Shown here one piece after another: positions 1-8,501 of a DNA stretch of 64,000 nt. Origin of the DNA: Thalassobius sp. Cn5-15 (GTDB lineage: Bacteria > Pseudomonadota > Alphaproteobacteria > Rhodobacterales > Rhodobacteraceae). The notes under the pieces were generated by a model, which was given only the letters and a program-made list of their open reading frames with translations, was not told the origin of the DNA and ran no database searches. A program made the translations under genes and the position numbers. How positions within the stretch are numbered: the stretch's first letter is position 1; each line of letters starts with the position of its first letter. The stretch is from assembly GCF_022347685.1 (NCBI RefSeq), contig NZ_JAKRGF010000004.1:124001-188000 (forward strand), written 5' to 3'.

Positions 1-1
1 T

Positions 2-1600
2 GTGGATGGCAACGTGGGCCAAGGCACTTACCGGCGTTTCGTCGATGCGCTGTCGGATCTGCCGGACGTGAAGTTCAGCCCGCGCCATCGCTGCGAATGG
101 GGCACTTGGGGATTGGTTGCCGCAACGCAAAGCGCCAGTGAGATGATGCTGGATCACTATGGTGAGGTGCGCCATGTCTATCTGGCTTCCGGGTCTTGTC
201 TGCCGCTACGTCCGGTTGAAGAACTGATCGATTATCTTGCCGATCGCCCGATGACTGATTTCATTGAAAGTGCGACCACCGCAGATGTGCCCTGGACCGT
301 TGGCGGTCTGGATGAGGAACGGTTCAACTTCTCCTTTCCGTTCAGCTGGAAACGGCAGCGGTATCTGTTTGATCGTTGGGTGAACTTGCAACGGTTGGCA
401 GGGCGCAAACGGGCGATGCCCAATGGCATTATCCCGCATATGGGCAGTCAGTGGTGGTGCCTGACGCGATCCACCCTGTCGGCGATCCTGGCCGACCCAG
501 ATCGTGAACTTTATGACAGCTTCTTCAAACGGGTCTGGATCCCCGATGAAAGCTATTTTCAGTCACTCGCCCGCCTGCATGGCAGCCAGATCGAAAGCCG
601 CTCGTTAACCCTGTCGAAGTTCGATTTTCAAGGCAAACCACATATATTCTACGACGATCACCTGCAGCTGTTGCGTCGATCTGACTGTTTTGTCGCGCGC
701 AAGATCTGGCCGCATGCGGATCGCCTGTATGACAGTTTCCTTGGTGATCCCACCAATATGGTGACGGGTGCTGAACCCAACCCGGGCAAGATTGACCGGA
801 TTTTTGCCAAGGCGGTAGACCGCCGGACCCGTGGGCGTCCGGGCCTCTATATGCAGTCGCGCTTCCCTCATGATGGTTGGGAAAACGGTGTGACCTCTTC
901 ACGCTATTCGGTGTTTCAGGGGTTTGGCGATCTGTTTGAGGGTTTCGACCAATGGTTGACACGGGCGGTGGATGTTCGGATGCACGGTCACCTGTTTGGC
1001 CAAGAGCGGGTGGAATATGCCGACGGGCAGACGGTGATGAACGGTGCGCTCAGTGACAGTGCGGCGGTGCGGGATTACAACCCGCAGGCCTTTCTCACCA
1101 ATCTGATTTGGAATTCCCGCGGCGAGCGGCAGTGTTTCCATTTCAGCCCGCGCGACGCGCAGGACATCGGCTGGATCTTTGCCAAGGATCCGAATGCGCA
1201 GGTCTCGGTCATTTCGGGCGCATGGGCGGTGCCATTGTTCCTGTCTAATCGCAGCTTTTCCGACCTGCGCCGCGAGGCCGCCGCGCTGCAGAAGATCGAG
1301 GCGGAACATCTGAAAATCCTGCGGTCACCCTATGCCACCGCACGGATCCGTATCTGGACTATGGCTGAATTTATTGAGGCGCCATTAGAGCCGCTGCAAA
1401 CCATTATCGATGAGATCGGCACCCGCCCCGGTCCCCGTCTGGCCGATGCGCCCAAGATGGTGGACCTGACGGGCTTCGGTCAGTTTTTGCAAAACCTCAA
1501 AAATCAGGGGATGCACCCCTATCTGATGGGGGATTTTGCCGTAGAGCGGGGGCTGAATGGCAACAAACGTCCCAAACGCAAACCATATTTGGCACGATAG
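2..1600 (+). CDS. Core-2/I-branching-type beta-1,6-N-acetylglucosaminyltransferase, 5' end cut by window
   Basis: The visible 532 residues match the bacterial Branch (Core-2/I-branching enzyme) family that in Rhodobacterales carries an extra C-terminal domain. Family hallmarks are the stretch HVYLASGSCLPLRPVEELI near residue 60 and the conserved tract MGSQWWCLTRSTL near residue 150; the part after about residue 270 is the family-specific extension. Such enzymes transfer a sugar to a glycan acceptor and are usually linked to surface polysaccharide. The frame is open to the window edge and the family's N-terminal nucleotide-binding strand is missing, so the GTG at position 2 is not the true start. 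The next gene begins 3 bases after the stop, suggesting cotranscription. The acceptor glycan is unknown. Confidence 0.8.
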   Translation: MDGNVGQGTYRRFVDALSDLPDVKFSPRHRCEWGTWGLVAATQSASEMMLDHYGEVRHVYLASGSCLPLRPVEELIDYLADRPMTDFIESATTADVPWTVGGLDEERFNFSFPFSWKRQRYLFDRWVNLQRLAGRKRAMPNGIIPHMGSQWWCLTRSTLSAILADPDRELYDSFFKRVWIPDESYFQSLARLHGSQIESRSLTLSKFDFQGKPHIFYDDHLQLLRRSDCFVARKIWPHADRLYDSFLGDPTNMVTGAEPNPGKIDRIFAKAVDRRTRGRPGLYMQSRFPHDGWENGVTSSRYSVFQGFGDLFEGFDQWLTRAVDVRMHGHLFGQERVEYADGQTVMNGALSDSAAVRDYNPQAFLTNLIWNSRGERQCFHFSPRDAQDIGWIFAKDPNAQVSVISGAWAVPLFLSNRSFSDLRREAAALQKIEAEHLKILRSPYATARIRIWTMAEFIEAPLEPLQTIIDEIGTRPGPRLADAPKMVDLTGFGQFLQNLKNQGMHPYLMGDFAVERGLNGNKRPKRKPYLAR

Positions 1601-1603
1601 GTA

Positions 1604-3031
1604 GTGATGAGCGACAGGTTTGATTATTTTGTTGTGTTTGCGGAAATGCGCACCGGCTCCAATTTTTTGGAGGCGAACCTGAACGCCTTCCCGTCGCTGA
1701 CTTGTCATGGTGAGGCGTTCAATCCCCATTTCATCGGTTACCCGAACAAGACCGAGATTTTGGGCGTCACGCAGGATATGCGCGATGATGATCCGCAGCG
1801 TCTGCTGGACACGATCCGCCAACACAGCGATGGGATGGGCGGCTTTCGATATTTCCACGATCATGATCCACGCATTCTGGACGCAATGCTTGACGATCCG
1901 CGCTGCGCCAAGATTGTGCTGACCCGCAACCCAGTCGAAAGCTACGTCAGTTGGAAAATCGCGCAGGCCACCGGCCAGTGGAAACTGACCAATGAGACCA
2001 AGCGCCGTGACAGCAAGGCTGTGTTTGATAAGGCTGAATTTGAAACCCATCTGGCCGATTTGCAGGCGTTTCAGGTCATGCTCTTAAACCGGTTGCAGGC
2101 GGCGGGGCAGACGGCATTTTATGTCGCCTATGAGGATCTGCAGGATCTGGATGTGACCAACGGTCTGGCCCGCTGGCTGGGGCAGGAGGATCAGCTGGAA
2201 GAGCTGGACGGTAAGCTGAAGAAGCAGAACCCCGCCCCGCTATCCCAGAAGGTGGAGAATTACCCGGAGATGGAGGCCGCGCTGTCCCATCTGGATCAGT
2301 TCAACCTGACCCGCACCCCGAATTTTGAACCGCGCCGTGGTGCTGTGGTTCCGTCCTACGTGGCAGCCAAGGACGCGTCGCTGTTGTTCATGCCGCTGCG
2401 CAATGGCTGTGACGATGCGGTCCGGCGCTGGATGGCGGCGCTGGATGATGTGGGCGCGGGGCAGTTGCAGGACGGTTTTTCGCAGAAAACGCTGCGGATG
2501 TGGAAGAAGGACCATGCAGGTTTCCGCAGCTTCTCGGTGCTGCGGCATCCGGTGGCGCGGGTGCATGATGCGTTTTGTTCGCGCATTCTGGCCACTGGCC
2601 GCGGCACCTACCCCAAGATCCGCAAGACGCTGAACCGCCGCTTTGATTTGGGCCTGCCTGATGAGGTGGACGCACAATATGATGCGCAGGCGCACCGCGC
2701 AGCCTTCCTTGGGTTCCTTGACTTCCTCAAGATGAATATGGCGGGCCAGACCGCGATCCGTGTGGATGCCACATGGTGTAGTCAAAGTCAGACTTTGCAG
2801 GGATTTGCCGATATCGCCCAGCCGGACATGATCCTGCGCGAAGATGAATTGGCGGATATGCTGCCGGTTCTGGCGGCGGCTGCCGGCCGCCTGGAGGCGC
2901 CAGAGTATGCCCGTCCGCCAGAGATGTCCCCAATCGGGTTAGAAGCGATTTATAACGCCGATCTGGAGGCACGCGTGGCCGCGATTTATCAAAAGGATTA
3001 CGTCAGCTTCGGCTTCACTAGCTGGGCCTGA
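1604..3031 (+). CDS. Double-domain sulfotransferase family protein
   Basis: The 475-residue protein has a first half resembling NodH/Stf0-type sulfotransferases. FAEMRTGSNFLEANL near residue 11 fits the 5'-phosphosulfate loop for PAPS, and KIVLTRNPVESYVSWK near residue 105 fits the 3'-phosphate motif. The second half contains FRSFSVLRHPVARVHDAF near residue 305, which again looks like the RHP element of the sulfotransferase-2 family, but I see no clear second 5'-phosphosulfate loop. The gene therefore looks like two sulfotransferase-like modules in tandem, the second perhaps degenerate or acceptor-binding. It sits 3 bases downstream of a branching glycosyltransferase, which suggests sulfation of a surface glycan. 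Family call is good; substrate is unknown. Confidence 0.75.
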   Translation: MMSDRFDYFVVFAEMRTGSNFLEANLNAFPSLTCHGEAFNPHFIGYPNKTEILGVTQDMRDDDPQRLLDTIRQHSDGMGGFRYFHDHDPRILDAMLDDPRCAKIVLTRNPVESYVSWKIAQATGQWKLTNETKRRDSKAVFDKAEFETHLADLQAFQVMLLNRLQAAGQTAFYVAYEDLQDLDVTNGLARWLGQEDQLEELDGKLKKQNPAPLSQKVENYPEMEAALSHLDQFNLTRTPNFEPRRGAVVPSYVAAKDASLLFMPLRNGCDDAVRRWMAALDDVGAGQLQDGFSQKTLRMWKKDHAGFRSFSVLRHPVARVHDAFCSRILATGRGTYPKIRKTLNRRFDLGLPDEVDAQYDAQAHRAAFLGFLDFLKMNMAGQTAIRVDATWCSQSQTLQGFADIAQPDMILREDELADMLPVLAAAAGRLEAPEYARPPEMSPIGLEAIYNADLEARVAAIYQKDYVSFGFTSWA

Positions 3032-3072
3032 TCGCAACTGCTGAACAACTCTATGTGGGTCTATGGGAGGCT

Positions 3073-3540
3073 TCAGGCCGCCTGTTGGCCGCCTTGTTCT
3101 GCGGTCAGGATAGTATGTAGCGTTGCCGGATCGGCATTGGCCCGCAATTTGGTGCACAGCGCCGCCTCGCGCAGCGAACGCGACACCAACGCCAGCGCTT
3201 TCAGGTGTTCAACACCCGCATCTTCGGGGGCGAAGAGGGCAAAGATCACGTCAACCGGCTGACGGTCTACCGCTTCGAAATCGATCGGCTTTTCCAGCAG
3301 CACGAATACACCGACCACGCGGTCGATGTCGGCGATGCGTGCGTGGGGCAGGGCCACACCGTGGCCCACGCCCGTTGGTCCCAGGGTTTCGCGCTCCAAG
3401 AGCGCTTCAACCGCAGCTTCGGGATTGATACCGTAGGCTGACGCGGCCAGATCACCCAGATCATGCAACAGTCGTTTCTTACTGGAGGTCGCGCCAATAA
3501 CCTTGACGGCCTCCGCTTTCAGGATGGTCGAAAGTTCCAT
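3073..3540 (-). CDS. ptsN: PTS IIA-like nitrogen-regulatory protein PtsN (EIIA-Ntr)
   Basis: This 155-residue protein is a full-length PTS EIIA-type 2 domain. The phosphoacceptor histidine lies in GVGHGVALPHARI around residues 57-69, with conserved flanks such as PVDVIFALFAPE and HLKALALVSRSLR. In the PTS-Ntr cascade it receives phosphate from NPr and signals nitrogen, potassium and cell-envelope status rather than importing sugar. It is the last gene of the minus-strand set lptC-lptA-lptB-hpf-ptsN, 44 bases after hpf, the usual alphaproteobacterial order. The gene for the sigma factor RpoN that often sits in this locus is absent. It converges with the sulfotransferase gene, and I see no strong terminator in the 41-base gap. 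Confidence 0.95.
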   Translation of the reverse strand: MELSTILKAEAVKVIGATSSKKRLLHDLGDLAASAYGINPEAAVEALLERETLGPTGVGHGVALPHARIADIDRVVGVFVLLEKPIDFEAVDRQPVDVIFALFAPEDAGVEHLKALALVSRSLREAALCTKLRANADPATLHTILTAEQGGQQAA

Positions 3541-3584
3541 GTGTGTCTTCAGCGCTCCGCTGGACGGGGGGGCCCGACCTGTGA

Positions 3585-4151
3585 TTACTGAGGATCAATC
3601 CAGCCTATATTGCCGTCTTCGCGACGATAGACCACGTTCACCCCATCTTTACCCTCATTCCGGAAAACAAGAACCGGTGCTCCGGCCAATTCCATCTGCA
3701 TGACCGCTTCACCGACGGACAAGGATGGGATCTTGGTTTCCATCTCTGCGACGATGATCGGCTGCAGATCCGCAGGTTCCGAGTCAGTTTCGTCGGCCTC
3801 AGATGCGAGGATATAGGACGAAGCTCCGAATTGTTCAACAGGTTCCGAGCGCACGCTGTGGTGGTCTTTCAGTCGACGCTTGTAGCGGCGTAGCTGTTTT
3901 TCCATCTTGTCACAGCATTTTTCAAAGGCAGCGTAGATTTCATGGTCGTGGGCTTTGGCCTGCGCTGTCAGGCCGGTGGACAGATGCACGGTTGCTTCGC
4001 AAACGTATTCGTTTGCCGACTTGGAGAAGATGACATTGGCGTCCGTAGGACGTTCTGCATATTTCTGTACAGCGGCCCCCAGGCCATCCTGCACGTGGGT
4101 TTGCAGCGCGTTGCCGATATCAATCTGTTTTCCAGTGATTTGATAGCGCAT
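3585..4151 (-). CDS. hpf: Ribosome hibernation promoting factor, long form
   Basis: The 188-residue protein starts MRYQITGKQIDIG. It has the N-terminal S30Ae fold that sits in the decoding centre of idle 70S ribosomes, and a C-terminal dimerisation domain from about residue 130 to the end, with MQMELAGAPVLVFRNE near the middle. That makes it the long HPF form, which alone can pair ribosomes into 100S dimers. I chose the ATG at 4151 because AAGGAG lies just upstream at the right spacing, and residues coded further upstream in the open frame do not resemble the family. A candidate promoter and an inverted repeat lie in the 322-base leader toward lptB. ptsN follows closely. Confidence 0.95.
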   Translation of the reverse strand: MRYQITGKQIDIGNALQTHVQDGLGAAVQKYAERPTDANVIFSKSANEYVCEATVHLSTGLTAQAKAHDHEIYAAFEKCCDKMEKQLRRYKRRLKDHHSVRSEPVEQFGASSYILASEADETDSEPADLQPIIVAEMETKIPSLSVGEAVMQMELAGAPVLVFRNEGKDGVNVVYRREDGNIGWIDPQ

Positions 4152-4369
4152 CAGGTCTCCTTTTCGTGACACTCCACCAATAAAAACACAGCCAGTCCCG
4201 TCAGACGGGATCGGTGCGGTTAAATGGGGAGGTGGGATTGTAAAATGGCCGAAACTCGCACGTCGGATCGACGCAGGGTCAAGTGCAAGGATGTGGCCTG
4301 CGTGCGGACGGGTCTTGTTGCCAAGACCGACCGTTTCAAAGCTGCACATGCAAGAGTCGCCATACCCCA

Positions 4370-4398
4370 ATCGAACCCCTTTGTTGCGCCGGTGTCAA
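4370..4398 (-). promoter_or_regulatory. Candidate hpf promoter (TTGACA, 17 bases, TTCGAT)
   Basis: On the minus strand TTGACA (4393-4398) is followed after exactly 17 bases by TTCGAT (4370-4375). The -35 is perfect and the -10 is weak, matching TATAAT at three positions. It would give hpf a leader of about 210 bases. This is an inference from spacing only. Confidence 0.35.
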
Positions 4399-4403
4399 TC
4401 AAT

Positions 4404-4434
4404 CTGTGCAAGTTTTTTGAACTGACTTGCACAG
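4404..4434. repeat. 10-bp perfect inverted repeat upstream of hpf
   Basis: CTGTGCAAGT at 4404-4413 is repeated in inverse orientation at 4425-4434 with an 11-base loop. No U-tract follows on either strand, so it is not a standard terminator. It lies just upstream of the candidate hpf -35 and could be an operator or the processed 3' end of the lptB transcript. Confidence 0.5.
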
Positions 4435-4473
4435 CCAGCAAGCGACTGTAAGATGGGTTCGCTGATCAGAGGA

Positions 4474-5232
4474 TTAGGAAATTTTGAAGTTGTCGCCCAG
4501 ATAGACGCGGCGCACGTTTTCGTTTTCCACCACTTCCTCCGGCGTGCCGGACATCAGTACCTTACCGTCATGCAGAATGTAGGCGCGGTCTACGATTTCC
4601 AGTGTTTCGCGGACATTGTGATCTGTGATCAACACGCCGATCCCGCGTTTTTTCAGATCCGCCACCAGATGGCGGATATCGCCGACGCTGATCGGGTCCA
4701 CACCGGCGAAGGGTTCATCCAGCAGCAGGTATTTCGGGTTTGCCGCCAGACAGCGGGCAATCTCTACCCGTCGGCGTTCACCGCCTGATAGCGCCAGCGC
4801 AGGCGCGCGGCGCAGGTGTTCGATTGAAAATTCTGACAGTAGTTCTTCCAGCCGTTCACGGCGCTTGTGGCGGCTTTTCTCCGCGATATCGAGGATCGAG
4901 GCGATGTTGTCCTCAACGCTCAGTCCACGGAAAATCGACATCTCCTGCGGTAGGTAACCAATGCCCAGTTTGGCGCGGCGATACATCGGCAGGCCGGTGA
5001 CATCGCGCCCGTCGATCTTCACATGGCCACCTTCCGGGTAGACCAGACCGGCGATGGAATAAAACGTTGTGGATTTGCCGCAGCCGTTCGGACCCAGCAG
5101 GGCGACAACCTCACCCCGGTTCAACGACATGGAAAAATCGCGGATCACCACGCGGGTTTTGTAACTTTTGCGCAGGTTCTCAACGCTCAGCCCCTGACTG
5201 CCTTCGGTCAGGGTTAGGTCCGGGGTCGCCAT
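4474..5232 (-). CDS. lptB: LPS export ABC transporter ATP-binding protein LptB
   Basis: LptB is the cytoplasmic ATPase of the LptB2FGC complex that pulls LPS out of the inner membrane onto the Lpt bridge. The protein shows Walker [10 protein letters not shown], the Q-loop within [13 protein letters not shown], the signature [13 protein letters not shown], Walker [11 protein letters not shown] and the switch histidine in [10 protein letters not shown], all typical of LptB rather than other ABC ATPases. I place the start at 5232 (MATPDLTL), giving 252 residues; an upstream in-frame codon would overlap lptA. lptA ends 4 bases upstream, so translation is probably coupled. The partners LptF and LptG are not in this window. 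Confidence 0.95.
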   Translation of the reverse strand: MATPDLTLTEGSQGLSVENLRKSYKTRVVIRDFSMSLNRGEVVALLGPNGCGKSTTFYSIAGLVYPEGGHVKIDGRDVTGLPMYRRAKLGIGYLPQEMSIFRGLSVEDNIASILDIAEKSRHKRRERLEELLSEFSIEHLRRAPALALSGGERRRVEIARCLAANPKYLLLDEPFAGVDPISVGDIRHLVADLKKRGIGVLITDHNVRETLEIVDRAYILHDGKVLMSGTPEEVVENENVRRVYLGDNFKIS

Positions 5233-5236
5233 GTCG

Positions 5237-5770
5237 TCAGTTCCCTGTCTGCAGGGTGGTGCGCACACGGCCGCCTGCGGTTGCAGTGCCGGTGGTCAGA
5301 TTGATGGTCACCTTTTCGCCGGTGATCACATTGTCGCCTTGGGCCAGCAGAACCTTACCGGTCAGCACCACAAGGCCTGTGTCGATGTTATAGTCGGCAG
5401 CCTGCGCCTCTGCCGCGTCTGGACCGCTGGCCAGCGTTACGCCGCCTGTGGCCTTCAGGGAGGCGATTTTCTGGCTGTCCTCTTTGTAGACTACCCGCAC
5501 ATTGGCAGCGGACAGCATCATGTCGCCCTGTTCGATGACGACATTGCCACTGAAAATCGCGGTGCCATCTGCCTGATTGACCGATAGGCTGTCAGCAGCC
5601 ACCGATACTGGCGTGTCCGCCGAGGGGCGGGTGCTGCCAAAGGCCAGTTCCTGACCTGCGCCCTGGGCCACGGCTTGCGCACCCCATGGCACCATAGCGG
5701 CCAGCGTCATTGCCGTTGCGGTCAGCAGCGAAAGGGTCTTGGATCGGGGCAATATGGTACGGATCATCAT
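5237..5770 (-). CDS. lptA: LPS transport periplasmic protein LptA
   Basis: LptA forms the periplasmic beta-jellyroll bridge that carries LPS from LptC to the outer-membrane LptD/LptE complex. After an N-terminal signal sequence (hydrophobic run [16 protein letters not shown], cleavage probably after QAVAQ) the protein shows the OstA-like repeats [19 protein letters not shown] and [12 protein letters not shown] typical of the family. The open frame extends upstream only to a TTG; the paired ATG codons at 5770 lie behind AGGACC at good spacing, so I take 5770, giving 177 residues. It sits between lptC (28 bases upstream of this start) and lptB (4 bases downstream) in one operon. Confidence 0.9.
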   Translation of the reverse strand: MMIRTILPRSKTLSLLTATAMTLAAMVPWGAQAVAQGAGQELAFGSTRPSADTPVSVAADSLSVNQADGTAIFSGNVVIEQGDMMLSAANVRVVYKEDSQKIASLKATGGVTLASGPDAAEAQAADYNIDTGLVVLTGKVLLAQGDNVITGEKVTINLTTGTATAGGRVRTTLQTGN

Positions 5771-5798
5771 CGTCTTGGTCCTATTGGGGGCCAAAGGT

Positions 5799-6398
5799 TC
5801 AGGGCTGATATATCAGCTTTACGCCATTTGTGAAAAGCAAATGGACATCACCGGTTTGTGTGTCCTGCGATAACTCCATCCGGCCTGCGTCCAGCGTTCC
5901 GGCGGGGCCTTGGGCGGTGACTGGACCGGGCGTATGGGCTGAAACGGCGGCCATGTCGCTGGTCAGTGCATCGGTTTCGATGTGATAGCCAGTGGAGCTG
6001 TAGATCATCACGTCGCCAGCCATTTGCGCCACCTGATCGCGGGTGTTCAGCGTGCCAGAGTGAGCGGAGAAGGTGACGCGCGTGCCGCTGGTCAGGTTAA
6101 TCTGTGCCCGCAATGCCTTGGCCTGCGCCATGTGTGGGATCACCGGATCAGGCTGGGCGGTATCCGCGGCAAAGGTGATCAGATCGCCAGATGTGCTGGC
6201 ACCGGCAAAGCGCGGGTTTGACACGACTTCGGCACTGGCACGTTCCTGTAGATCGTTCAGTGCAAAAGGCAGATCGCCTGACGGGCCGCGCCTGTCGGAA
6301 AGCAGAAACAGCGTTGACAATAGTCCCAGCGCCGCCAGCGGTAGCAGGATCTTCGCCAAGACGACAAAGCGGGAATAAAGTCCGTTATGTGTTGCCAT
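5799..6398 (-). CDS. lptC: LPS export system protein LptC
   Basis: This 199-residue protein has a single N-terminal membrane anchor (FVVLAKILLPLAALGLLSTL, about residues 11-30) followed by a periplasmic beta-rich domain with OstA-like motifs such as NTRDQVAQMAGDVMIYSSTG. LptC sits in the inner membrane, receives LPS from the LptB2FG pump and hands it to LptA. Position directly before lptA and lptB supports the call, since LptC sequences are otherwise poorly conserved. RNase D ends 18 bases upstream, so the four genes probably share a transcript. Confidence 0.88.
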   Translation of the reverse strand: MATHNGLYSRFVVLAKILLPLAALGLLSTLFLLSDRRGPSGDLPFALNDLQERASAEVVSNPRFAGASTSGDLITFAADTAQPDPVIPHMAQAKALRAQINLTSGTRVTFSAHSGTLNTRDQVAQMAGDVMIYSSTGYHIETDALTSDMAAVSAHTPGPVTAQGPAGTLDAGRMELSQDTQTGDVHLLFTNGVKLIYQP

Positions 6399-6416
6399 CC
6401 GCCAACGCCCTTTGGG

Positions 6417-7043
6417 TTAGTGCGAAAAGATATCGACGTCAGACCAGCCGGCCAGATCCAGCTGGGCGCGGGTGGGTAGGAAATCAAAACAGGACTGCGC
6501 CAAGGCGCTGCGGCCCTCACGCTCCAGCATACGGTCCAGTTCGGCCTTTAGGCGGTGCAGGTACAAAACGTCAGAGGCAGCATAATCCAACTGCGCTTTG
6601 GTCAGCTCCGATGCGCCCCAGTCGCTGCTTTGCTGCTGTTTGGAGATGTCTTGTTGTAGCAGCTCCTGCAGCAAGTTTTTCAGCCCATGACGGTCGGTGT
6701 AGGTACGAACCAGTTTGCTGGCGATCTTGGTGCAGTAAACTGGTGCGGCCAGCGTGTTAAAGGCGTTGTACATTGCCGCAATGTCAAACCGGCCGTAGTG
6801 AAACAGTTTCACCACATCAGGGTTTTCCAAAAGCGCGCAGAGATTCGGCGCAGCTGCCTTGCCCTTCCCGATCTGATCCTGACTGATCTGCACGATATGC
6901 GCATGCCCGTCGCCGCCCGACAGTTGCACCACGCACAGTCGATCGCGATGCGGGTTAAGCCCCATGGTTTCGCAGTCGATGGCCACCATCGGGCCAAGGT
7001 CCAGCCCATCGGGCAGGTCATTGTGGTAAAGGTGGTTGGTCAT
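6417..7043 (-). CDS. rnd: Ribonuclease D-like 3'-5' exonuclease
   Basis: The protein (208 residues from the chosen start) is a single DEDDy-type 3'-5' exonuclease domain. Exo I is VAIDCETMGL, Exo II contains LFHYGRFDIAAM, and Exo III is YAASDVLYLHRL with the tyrosine and aspartate four residues apart. The HRDC domains of E. coli RNase D are missing, which is usual for the short alphaproteobacterial form. It probably trims tRNA or other structured RNA 3' ends using two metal ions. I chose the ATG at 7043 because GAAAGA precedes it, whereas the ATG at 7061 has no ribosome site. It leads the lptCAB operon. Confidence 0.88.
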   Translation of the reverse strand: MTNHLYHNDLPDGLDLGPMVAIDCETMGLNPHRDRLCVVQLSGGDGHAHIVQISQDQIGKGKAAAPNLCALLENPDVVKLFHYGRFDIAAMYNAFNTLAAPVYCTKIASKLVRTYTDRHGLKNLLQELLQQDISKQQQSSDWGASELTKAQLDYAASDVLYLHRLKAELDRMLEREGRSALAQSCFDFLPTRAQLDLAGWSDVDIFSH

Positions 7044-7561
7044 GCGGGTCTTTCGGGCCATAGAATCAGCGGTGCCGTCATCAGGATATGTGCGCTATAC
7101 CCTTGCGGTTCTAGGGCCCTCAGCCCGATTTGCCAAGTTTGCCCCCCACATCTGCCTGCGGGGAATCGCCTAAAAGTATGAGAATACGGCCCAGATCGAA
7201 CGGTCTAGACCAAATTGACGAGAATTAGGCCTTTTCTGCGTTGATCCACGCTTCTGTTAAGGGTTTGGAAATACTTTGAAATTACAAGGTGTCTGTAACT
7301 TTCGGAAAATGCGCCACTTACCAAAGTATGTATGCACATACCAATACCCAGATACCCAAGTTGGGCGGTCTTCGGGTAAAAACAATACCAAGGTACTGGT
7401 GATGAGTTCCAAAGTTGTAAGTAACCTGTATCTAGTTCTGTAACGAGTAATCAGGAGCGCGAGAGTTAGAAAACACACTAGGCAGTCAACCGTTGTTTTC
7501 GATGTCCCCCCCCTCGCTCGCGCTCCTTTTAAACAGTTTGTTTTCTCTCCTGATCAAGTCC

Positions 7562-7591
7562 AAACCCCGGTCCACATGACCGGGGTTTCTT
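7562..7591 (+). terminator. Rightward intrinsic terminator without an upstream gene
   Basis: AAACCCCGGTC (7562-7572), loop CACAT, then the perfect 11-bp complement (7578-7588) followed by a short pyrimidine/T tail TTTCTT. The stem is strong and the T tail modest. No protein gene on the plus strand lies upstream, so it suggests a non-coding transcript. Confidence 0.65.
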
Positions 7592-7641
7592 GTTGCGGCG
7601 CGCGCATGCTGGGAGCGTTTATCCGTATCTACAAACCATAG

Positions 7642-7667
7642 AAAAAGCCCCGAACGCGCGTTCGGGG
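7642..7667 (-). terminator. Terminator of the response regulator gene
   Basis: The 20-base perfect palindrome CCCCGAACGCGCGTTCGGGG at 7648-7667 is followed on the minus strand by CTTTTTC (7641-7647). It lies 30 bases past the stop of the response-regulator gene. Confidence 0.85.
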
Positions 7668-7696
7668 CCGCTCAGAAGCTAAAAAATTTCAAAGCC

Positions 7697-8308
7697 TTAC
7701 AGCAGCCCGTGATCACGTGCCAGCAGTGCCGCCTGTGTGCGGTTTTGCACGTTTAGCTTCTTGTTGATCAGGGTCACGAACTGTTTCACTGTGGTTTCGC
7801 GGATGCCCAGCTCATAGGCGATGCTTTTGTTCGTCTTGCCTGTGGCAATTTCGCGTAGGATCTCTGTCTCTCGCCGTGAGAGCTGTTCGAAGAACGGGTT
7901 CTGCCCCCCCTCCGCGCCTTCGGCAAATTCATCGGGCATATGTTTGCCGCCCATCGCCAGATATTTCAGCGTCTGGACGAAGTAGTTGGCCGATACCGAT
8001 TTGGCGATCACGCCAACAGCACCCAGGCGGAAGGCTTCGCGCGCCTCAGTTGCGGGGATCTGGCCGGACATCAGCGCCACATGTTTTACATTCTCTGCCT
8101 CTAACACCTGTTTCAGGCCCAAGAGGCCGTTCATGCCGGGCATCTGGTAATCCAGTACGACAAGGTCGTAGTCATGGCCGCTGTTCAGCAGCTGCATCGC
8201 CGCAGGCAGCGTAGCGGCCTTGTCGACCGCAACAGTGTCATCCTGACACAGATAGGTTGCGATCATCTCGATAAGTAGCAGATGATCATCAGCAAGAAGG
8301 ATACGCAT
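7697..8308 (-). CDS. LuxR/NarL-family two-component response regulator, orphan
   Basis: The 203-residue protein has an N-terminal receiver domain with acidic pocket ADDH near residue 7, the phosphoacceptor aspartate in VVLDYQMPGMNG near residue 53, and conserved lysine in VIAKSVSANYF near residue 103. A C-terminal LuxR-type helix-turn-helix runs from about residue 142 (LSRRETEILREIATGKTNK). It should be a phosphorylation-controlled DNA-binding regulator. No histidine kinase lies in the window, so the input is unknown. It stands alone, with an AT-rich upstream region containing TATACT and its own strong terminator downstream. The target genes cannot be inferred from position. Confidence 0.9.
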   Translation of the reverse strand: MRILLADDHLLLIEMIATYLCQDDTVAVDKAATLPAAMQLLNSGHDYDLVVLDYQMPGMNGLLGLKQVLEAENVKHVALMSGQIPATEAREAFRLGAVGVIAKSVSANYFVQTLKYLAMGGKHMPDEFAEGAEGGQNPFFEQLSRRETEILREIATGKTNKSIAYELGIRETTVKQFVTLINKKLNVQNRTQAALLARDHGLL

Positions 8309-8501
8309 GATCTGTCAAACCTGCCTTTCCGGCTACCATAGAACTTAATAAAACTGCGTTTAGTATAGTCTGGCACGACCTTTGCAGGAAGCGGCGCGAG
8401 TCAGGTCATTGGGCGAATGCGGCCCGAAAAAGGTGGGGCGTGTCCCGTCAAACGGGTGGCTGTGCCCCATAAAGATGGGTGATTTTTTGTGATCTGCCGA
8501 G

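Larger units (their letters stand above)
4152..4473. other. Intergenic region between lptB and hpf, where rpoN often lies
   Basis: This 322-base gap holds no convincing gene; the small open frames have no recognisable family and no ribosome site. It contains a 10-bp perfect inverted repeat (4404-4434) and, nearer hpf, a TTGACA-like hexamer on the minus strand with a poor -10. Many alphaproteobacteria carry rpoN at this position; nothing resembling a sigma-54 fragment remains here. Confidence 0.7.
7062..7696. other. AT-rich non-coding region with opposed terminators
   Basis: This 635-base stretch is visibly richer in A and T around 7240-7460 than its surroundings and holds no credible gene; the one 73-codon open frame has no family resemblance and no ribosome site. 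It contains a small hairpin (GTATGT, four bases, ACATAC at 7326-7341), a rightward terminator at 7562-7588 with no annotated gene before it, and a leftward terminator at 7642-7667 for the response regulator. A small RNA ending at 7588 is possible. Confidence 0.7.

Noticed and set aside
7257-7478. 73-codon open frame on the minus strand in the AT-rich gap
   Set aside because: No ribosome site, odd residue composition and no family; the region is better seen as non-coding.
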